64,000 bases of DNA from Marisa cornuarietis. Taxonomy: Eukaryota; Mollusca; Gastropoda; Architaenioglossa; Ampullariidae. The notes under the pieces are model-generated. The model saw nothing but the letters and a program-made list of their open reading frames with translations, was not told the DNA's origin and ran no database searches. This document shows, one piece after another, positions 56,799-64,000 of this stretch; the first letter of the stretch is position 1, and the number at the start of each line of letters is the position of its first letter. The stretch is from contig SMMW01000585.1 in NCBI GenBank assembly GCA_004794655.1, forward strand, positions 4,289,501-4,353,500, in the 5' to 3' direction. The position numbers were made by a program, and so were the translations under genes.

Positions 56799-59700
56799 AT
56801 GTCGGCCGGCGGTATAGGAGGTCTGGGACGAATATCAAGGGTTTTGAACGGTCTCCACGTTATAGTAAACAGAAGTTCATTGCATCATGCAACTGTCAGA
56901 ACATTTTATCTACAGTCAGCATGTGAAGGTATAGTGGCTTTACCTGTCACGGTTGTCGACTGTGTCAAGAAAGTCTTAGGCGAAATGAAAACTAACATGC
57001 AGTAACACTCAAAAATAAACTCTCTAGTTACAGAAAGGAGAGAGAGAGGAGGAGGAGAAACAAAAACGCACCATATATCTGAAAAACCAGCACTATAAGT
57101 ATGCATATGTCTAATCTTTATCGTGAAGTAGCAACAACAACAACAACAACAACTGTTGCAAATTTAATACGGTAATATGGTGAATGATCTGTTGGTAATA
57201 TCAAAACATTTATTTGGTCTCGGTAGTTTCTTTAAATTTATACTGATAGTCTACGCATACGCCTTGGACCAGAAGAAATTGCAAAATTAATAATAAGAGT
57301 GCTAATAACTGACCAATGTGAACTCTTCCCACAAATTTTGCGATTTCACTACTAACTTTGAAATGGGTTTACCAGTACCCAATAATTAAGAGCATTTTAT
57401 GAATATAATTTTACACCAGCATTACAGTTGCAGCTAATTTGCTTACTTTCATGCAGAGGCATGTCCGAAGAATGGATAAATTTACAGGAACATTTTTATG
57501 GTTATTCTGAATTATCTTGATTATTTTAACATACACGGACCCCAAGGTGGAACTAAATAGAAAACCCAGACTAGTTTTTCCGTACGGATTTGCAAAAGTG
57601 TGTTACATTTCCAGTTATGGATAGCATAGATGTACCCCAGTACAAGTACTTTTGAAGTTTTCAAACTGGCAGACTTGGTGGAAAAGAGGTTTTTCTAAAA
57701 AAAAAAAAAAAAAATGTCTGATACAAGTGATGTGAGTGGCTGCAGCTGAGATCAGCTAAATTCTGAGGTCAAAATTTGTTTGTTTGAAGATAGGTTTCAA
57801 GGTTTTGAGAATTTGTGTGGCAAATGATGGTGTTTGGGTATAGTAAATGAGTAATTTTTATTGAGGAACAGTTTCCTAATATCAGCAGCACTAGTGCTTA
57901 ATATAAGCTGTGTTATAAACCCATTAAAAATGATTATTTGCTGTTTATCTTTGTCCATCACAGCTACACACAAAATCGAAATGCCATCTTTATCACCTAC
58001 AATGACATCAGGAACCATTGTAAAATGGACAAAGAAGGAAGGTAATAAGATCTTTGTAGAGGAATTGAATTTGTTCACTGGCCATAAATTCCAGTCATTA
58101 CAATTCCTATTTGTAATAGGCCATATTTTTAGTTAGGTGGAACAGTTATTAAAATTTCATTTCTTAATATTCTATCTCTACTGTTACAGAGTGACACAGG
58201 TTTGAACAAAGGTCGAATATTCTTGAGATTAATTTGAGAGAACTATAAATCCTTTGCTGTATCAGTGTCAGTAAGTATAATAATTGTTTTTAGTGCCAAA
58301 AGATAAAAAGCTTTAAAAAATCTTATCCCCTCTTAAATCATATCTCATTATTTTTGATTGTGACTTTTTGTGACTTTTGTTGTTTGACAGGAGAAACTGT
58401 GTCCCCAGGGGATGTTCTTTGTGAAATTCAGACTGATAAAGCTGTTGTTGCCTTTGAGTATGAAGACGAAGGTGTTCTAGCCAAGATACTTGTAAGCAAA
58501 ATAATTTAAAAATGTTGAATTAGTGTTTCATATACAAATACATATGGTGTGGAAGACTTTCACAGAGTACTTCGGTTTGGATTCCTCATCCAGATGAGGT
58601 GGACTGGTCATCAGTTTTTTTCTGGCTATGTTCATTCATTCACTTACCCACCCACCCATCCATCCATTCACCTACTGGTATCAGTTGACAAACAGTTATG
58701 CTGGTCCCCTGTACTGGTTCCTGGAAGAAACAGCTGGATAGATGCAGATGATAAGGCTTTCCATTTAGACCTGTCTTGAGCAATATTGATTAAGTCCTGC
58801 ATGGAGCAGTCCACTCCTTCACATTTGTAAGCCAAAATTTTTTCTGTCCACATCGGCTGACTTCTCTCCAAGATGGTCTTAGAGTGTTTACCAGACCAGC
58901 TTGTGCCGCTTGACTGTTGCGACAAGGGGTTCCTGATGTCCCATAGGGGCACAACTGTGATCCGTACAGAGTCGTTGGCTTTGGGTATTTCCTCAAGCAA
59001 ATGTTCTAGAGTGCCTGAATTTTCCTCTCTATATTGGCATGCAGAGTTCACATCTCAGTTTTGTACAGCAGGATGGCAACTATGAGGGACTTGTACAACC
59101 TCTACACAAATCCTGACCTTTGACCAAGAACCTCTTTTGCTGAGCAAACCTGATGGTGTTGCTGTGCCAGATCCCGTCAGTCTGACCATTGCAATTGTCA
59201 TTGCTCCAATCTTGTTGTAGATGTGTGCAGTGCAGCTACCATCTTTGGAAAGGGTGGCTCCCAAGCACTTAAAGCGGTTCACCTCCTCAACATGTACTCC
59301 ATTTATGTAGATTTCTGGTTTGTTGTTACCATGACTTTGCTCATGTCAATGATGGTCTCTATACCATATGCATTTGCTCTGTCTGTCAGTCTGTTGGTAA
59401 GGTTTCTAGGAATCGCTTTTTTATACTCACCATCACATTAATATTATCTGCCAAGCTCATGTTGTATATTGACCTCCCACCAATAGAAATGGAGATGTGA
59501 TGGTCATGAAGGGTTTCTTGCATGATGTTCTCCAAAAAGATCCTGAACAGTACAGGTGATAAGGGCTATCCTTCATGGACACACAGTTGTCTAAGTCTCC
59601 TAGGTGGTTGTTGAGTAGTACTGTGCTCACTGAGCCTTTGTAGTGCTTTGGATAATTTGAACAAGGTCCTTCTGAATGTCAAATTTTCGGATCACATGCC

Positions 59701-62700
59701 ACAGCCCCCTATGCCAGGCTGTCAAATGCCCGTTAAAAGTCAGTGAAGTTGTGAAAGAGATCCCACTAGTGTTGTAGATTTTTTTTTTGTCTGAAGGTCA
59801 CAACATAAGCAGTTTGTCTGCAGTGGTGTTGATGTTACAATTGAAGGTTGAAATATGTGGTTCCTAATTGATGATGATGCATAAGACTTATGCGCTTATA
59901 TCATCATCAATGGCTCATGGGTCCTAATCTGGTGCCAATCTCTCCAGTTTTTAGAGTCGTATATAATTAACACACTTTTTACAGTTGATACGATGGCGCT
60001 TAAGTGTACAGACTGCAAACACACTGGCAACACATACCGAAACACGATGAACAGTGACACATGCTTGATGATGCTTGTACACTCTCTCTGCATTCACTCT
60101 GTTTCAGTCTCTTTCATAACTCTTGTTTTCTCTTTTTTGTCTGTCTCTCTGTTGCTTTTTTATGCTCATCACACTCTCAGGGCTCATATACTGTTTACAA
60201 AGAAAATCTAGAAACATCTAGTAGCTACCCATCACCTGTCTTCAAGTGTTGGGATGGACATATTATGTTCCTTGTAGTCTTAGCAGTCACTGTGCAGCTG
60301 TTGTAACTGCTATTGCACAAATGTACCCTACCAGGTCTTCTTCATTTGACAGTTGCATTGTTAGCATGTCTTTTAAGCTTTCAGGTCTTGGCCTTTATTT
60401 CTGGTTAAAAGTTGGAAAGCTTCCTTAATTCTATTTAGACTTTAAATTAACTTTGTAGTAGTAGAGCATCAGTTTTTCTGTTAGCCTTTATTTAAAGGCT
60501 AACAAATATCCATTTTAGAAAAAGAAATATTGCATTTTGTTTTTGTATTTATATTAATGATAGCACAAGAATACATTCTTTTGTTTATGAAATAGAAGGG
60601 AGATAACTCACAAGATGTCCCTATTGGAGCACTCATTGCGCTCATTGTGGACCCGGGGGATGACTGGAAGAATGTGCAGGTCCCTCCAGGTATAGCGGAA
60701 GGCGTAGCCCCAGCAAAAGCAGCCCCTGCACCGCCTCCGAAAATGCCATTGGGGTCAGCAGTGCCGTCACAAGTTTCGACAGCGCCAAGAAGTGAAGGGG
60801 CTACAAAACTCGTAGAATGGTAATTTGGTTCAGAATTGCATGTTCATATCGAATGATCTGAAATTAGCAATGAACGAGCAATATAATTTGAGTTTGGCAC
60901 GAGACGATATAAGGGATCCTTTAGTTTTATTTATTCATATTTAGGTCACAGAGAAGTGATCTTTAACTGCCTTCAATAGTTGCAGTTTATTCTGGGCAGG
61001 CTTCAAAACGTTTTGGATTTTTTCTCTTCAGCAGTCTTAGCTTGTAGTCTTTTAGTCAAACTAGTAAGCACAGTGCCAAAGTTTTTCAATCAGTATCAAT
61101 TTTTAGATCAGTTCTTTATAAACTGTAGGTGTTCTTGTAGATTGTTCTCTAGGCTGACGGTACTTGGTATTTTATTACATTCGCTCTTGGTCCTTGTAGG
61201 TCTTGATGGCTAGATTCCATTGCTTGCTTTCTAAAGCTTTGTTGTTTTTTTTTAACTGCTTTCTTGTGGGTTGTGTACAGGCACCTCGTTGCTCCATCTG
61301 CTAAGCTGCTGCTTCATGACTACAATATAGATGTCAAGGCTGTGACAAGAACAGGGCCTGGAGGAAGTCTTCTTAAACTGTAAGCAGCACATTATAAATT
61401 CTAAACCACGATTACAAATTGCTGCAAGTGCGATCCTCACAAGGTGCAAAATGTGATGTTGTTTCTTACCTTTGAGTTAGGCGTTTCTCAACCTTTTACT
61501 TGTGACGCCCCCCTAGATGAAAAAAGGTACGTCCACCTTAGCCACTAATACCGATATGAGATATGAGAAAAATGCCCCCCACCCCACGTTGTCAGCAAGT
61601 TGCCCCTTTGGGGGGGGGGGGGGCACGCCCCACAGGTTGAGAACCGCGGGTGTAAGGGCTGTCATATATGTCATATACAAAGTCAGAATATAAACTTGGG
61701 ATGTAAATTTTGCTCATTGCTAATTTGATTTCAACAAAATTACTGGAAAAGAAAAGGTTAGTAATCACATCCTTTACAGTCATAAACTTCTTATTTATAG
61801 CACTATTGAGAATGACATTATAGCACCTGTTGAGCTGTAGGTTGTGTGGATGTTTTCAGCATATTCACAAAAATAACCCCTACACTGTCTCATTCTGTGA
61901 AATTAAGGCCACTTTAATGTATGAAAAGCAGATCTGTCCATCCATGAGATGCTGGTAACACACTACCTGCTATACATTGCTTTTCTGCATTCTAGAGATG
62001 TTTTGAACTATATCAACTCCAAAGGCCTGAAGAAAGTCAGCCACAAGGAAGAAACTGCACCCTCTTCACCTCTGCCAAAGGCAAAGCAAGAACCACTCAT
62101 AGGTCCAGGGGTGGTACCTACTATAGACATACCTCTTACAAACATGCGTAACGTCATTGCAAAACGTCTCACACAATCTAAAGTGAGTTTCTTTTTCTCA
62201 CTTTTTTTTTAAAGTGAGAAAGTTTGTTTTTTCTTTTTTTTTTTAAATGGTTGGATGATTATTTATGATGACCTTGCAAGAGAACCTAATGTTGCCTGGG
62301 GAGGTCATGGTATAGATTGTTTCTCCTGGGATTGATTTCTCCAACACACTCTTTCAACTTTGATTTTAATATAAAATTTGGATATTTATTTGACCCTTTT
62401 GACAACGCCATAATTGTGGGGTGAGTTGGGGGTCATGCTAGTGAGAGCACCATATGGCATCTGGTACCATGATGTTTCTCTTTCTTCATCTCCAAATTGA
62501 ATGAAACAGCAAAACATCAGTACCTTTGTCTCTAACATCCTTAAAAATGATCTTAGTCACTTTTGGTTAACAGGTGATATAATTATGCTATATACAGTGG
62601 GGTTTTCTTGGGAGGTAGTTATCTTCATTAAATACTTTGCATGGTAAAATCATTAACATACAACATCTGACCATACTTTTGCTTAGTCTGGTTTCTGTGA

Positions 62701-62841
62701 GGGTGTTGTCTCTGTAGAACAGCTCTACTGTAACGTTAGATGATGTACATATTTTTCTTTTTCAGACCACCATACCTCATGCATATGCTACCATTGATTG
62801 TTCCATGAAGGCAGTCACAAGGCTTCGAAAAGATCTTGCAG
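56799..62841 (+). CDS. PDHX: Pyruvate dehydrogenase protein X component, copy B, exons 1-7 (continues past the window)
   Basis: Tandem paralogue of copy A. Exons are 56799-56928, 57964-58041, 58391-58491, 60596-60819, 61281-61379, 61996-62182 and 62766-62841, all with matching phases. Exons 1, 3, 4, 5 and 7 have exactly the same lengths as in copy A. Exon 2 is 30 bp shorter; exon 6 is 45 bp longer (extra [15 protein letters not shown]). A mitochondrial presequence is followed by a canonical lipoyl domain ([16 protein letters not shown]; Lys in [16 protein letters not shown]), a Pro/Ala linker, an E3-binding domain ([16 protein letters not shown]) and the start of the core domain ([20 protein letters not shown]). 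Exons equivalent to 8-11 must lie beyond 64000. Local ORFs are intact. Confidence 0.93.
57131..57153. repeat. (CAA)n microsatellite in PDHX-B intron 1
   Basis: Pure CAA run. The rest of intron 1 (56929-57963) has no recognised content apart from an A-rich tract near 57698. Confidence 0.85.
58640..59830 (-). mobile_element. RTE-like LINE fragment in PDHX-B intron 3
   Basis: Minus strand: decayed RT core, then [16 protein letters not shown] (the FTYLGSTLS-type block), [15 protein letters not shown], and a C-terminal segment with [16 protein letters not shown]. The same family occurs in PDHX-A intron 10, but here the RT middle is partly retained. There are many stops. The remainder of intron 3 to 60595 has no recognised content. 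Confidence 0.65.
61483..61648. mobile_element. hAT-like MITE in PDHX-B intron 5
   Basis: GTTTCTCAACCTTTT at the left pairs with AGGTTGAGAACCGC at the right, the GGTTCTCAACCT motif common to hAT-derived MITEs. The interior has C and G runs that can pair (GTGACGCCCCCC against GGGGGGGCACGC). Target duplication is unclear. Confidence 0.55.
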
Positions 62842-63292
62842 GTATAATTGCTACTTACCCGTGAAGCAAATTGTTTTCAATAATTATCTTAAACAGTATC
62901 GCCCTTGTTTTGGGTGTTTGTGTTAAGATTGTTAAAATCTGAGACCCACCCAGCCACTTTTTCTGGCAAGAGATACAGATGTGTTTCAACTGTAATATTT
63001 AAACTGTCCCAGATTTTTAATCGTGTACAGACACTCTCATACACACTAGTGATCTATAGGAAAGGTAAATCTGCAAAAATAAAGTAAAAGCAAATAAATA
63101 AGGTAAATAAAACAGAAGGGGAAAAGAATTCGGCCACAGAAAAATAGCAATCTTTTTTTGTTCATTATACTATGTTACAGGGAAAAAGTTATTTACCCTT
63201 AGCAAGCAGAAAATCATGATTTTAACAGGTGGCATTCACTTATAAGATTATTATTTATCAAATAAAGAGTTTCATAGTCTTTGGCCCCCCCG

Positions 63293-63512
63293 TCCTTTGA
63301 TTAGCAGGGTGGTCAGCTAGTGTAACAGTTATCACCTGTCACTGATACAGTGAGGGTTGGCTGTCCTGGGTTCAGCTCTCATCTTGGAAACGCAGTTCTT
63401 TCTCTGCATGTAGCATCTGCTTACAGGGCTGGGTGCCTTGCCGTGATATAGCCTTAGTTGCTGGCTCAGTGTAAAACACCAATCACCCCACCTCCCCATC
63501 CTTTGATTAGCA
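63293..63512 (+). mobile_element. tRNA-type SINE with perfect 14-bp TSD
   Basis: The body 63307-63498 lies between two perfect copies of TCCTTTGATTAGCA (63293-63306 and 63499-63512). The head resembles pol III promoter boxes: an A-box-like GTGGTCAGCTAGTG region and a B-box-like GGTTCAGCTCTC. The tail carries GATATAGCCTTAGTTGC, then TAAAACACCAATC and a C-rich end. Confidence 0.8.
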
Positions 63513-63765
63513 ATCATTCCTGTGGTGCATTCAGGAGGCTGCAAAAGGTTTCAAAAACTGCATTGGCAGCTGAACCAGTGGGCTATTAGGCAGAAGTACA
63601 TTGAAAAGCCAGTGGCTTATGTTCAATACTTAGACATGTCTACTTGCCAGTTCTTTGATATATCAACAACCATCCTGGCAGACAACTCACTGAAGGCAGG
63701 CTAGGTCAAGTACTGCTGTTATAATACATGCACACTTTTTGGATGTTTTAAACATATTCAGGCAT

Positions 63766-63972
63766 TCATATACTTGAAAAGGCAGTCCTGTGGTGCAACA
63801 GTTAGCGCCTGTCACCAATACAGCGGAAATTGGCTGACCTGGCTTCAGCTCTCGTCTCGGGCATACTATTCTTTCTCTGCATGTGGCATCTGTTTCCAGG
63901 GCTGGCTGCCTTGTCATGATATAGCCTTAGTTGCTGGCTCGGCATAAAATACTCCCCTTCCTCATATACTTG
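63766..63972 (+). mobile_element. tRNA-type SINE, second copy, with perfect 11-bp TSD
   Basis: The body 63777-63961 is flanked by TCATATACTTG (63766-63776 and 63962-63972). It shares the layout of the neighbouring SINE: TGGTGCAACAGTTAGCGCCT head, GGCTTCAGCTCTC B-box-like site, TTTCTCTGCATGTGGCATCT middle, and GATATAGCCTTAGTTGCTGG tail. Confidence 0.8.
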
Positions 63973-64000
63973 CACAGGAATTCATTTTACAGTTTTTGTT

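Larger units (their letters stand above)
62842..64000. other. Start of PDHX-B intron 7
   Basis: Intron sequence after the copy B exon 7 donor. It holds two SINEs in the same orientation and otherwise AT-rich sequence. Copy A intron 7 also contains a fragment of this SINE family. Confidence 0.7.

Overview
This window is animal nuclear DNA, probably from a lophotrochozoan and most likely a mollusc. The evidence is AT-rich intronic sequence, many short GT-AG exons, CA/TG microsatellites, and a mobile fraction made of DIRS, RTE-like and CR1/L2-like LINEs, Tigger, MULE, hAT and tRNA-type SINE sequences. The species assignment is an inference from repeat content and protein resemblance. No bacterial-style gene organisation, CRISPR array, rRNA or tRNA gene was seen.

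Four host genes were assembled exon by exon. (1) 634-20247, plus strand: an aldehyde-oxidase-type molybdo-flavoenzyme with 33 recognised exons (2Fe-2S, FAD and molybdopterin domains, about 1,310 residues). It is intact except for one extra A in exon 21. (2) 25608-29700, minus strand: APIP, the methylthioribulose-1-phosphate dehydratase of methionine salvage, 7 exons, 233 aa, complete. (3) 30121-41578, plus strand: PDHX copy A, the E3-binding protein of the pyruvate dehydrogenase complex, 11 exons, 474 aa, complete. (4) 56799-62841 and onward, plus strand: PDHX copy B, a tandem paralogue whose exons 1-7 lie in the window and whose remaining exons lie beyond it.

APIP and PDHX-A are head to head with 420 bp between start codons, the same arrangement as human APIP/PDHX, so a shared promoter is likely. 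The two PDHX copies keep the same intron positions and mostly identical exon lengths, so they arose by DNA-level duplication. Copy A beside APIP has a strongly altered lipoyl-lysine context, while copy B keeps the canonical one.

The 15 kb between the PDHX copies is repeat-rich. A degenerate DIRS-type tyrosine-recombinase retrotransposon (41761-49680, minus strand) carries two nested insertions: a LINE fragment (43711-44669) and a solo LTR (44823-45798). Each has a perfect 5-bp target duplication, and the DIRS frame continues across both when they are disregarded. Further right are a probable piggyBac-like MITE, an hAT MITE, a LINE end and a Tigger element (53777-55658). The Tigger element contains two regular 5 x 20 bp palindromic arrays. 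Introns of the host genes hold a MULE, a short inverted element with DIRS ends, several LINE fragments and two SINEs with perfect target-site duplications.

No wholly new enzyme system is evident. The most informative points are the asymmetric PDHX duplication beside a conserved APIP promoter, the nested and datable DIRS insertions, and the unexplained 20-bp palindromic arrays.
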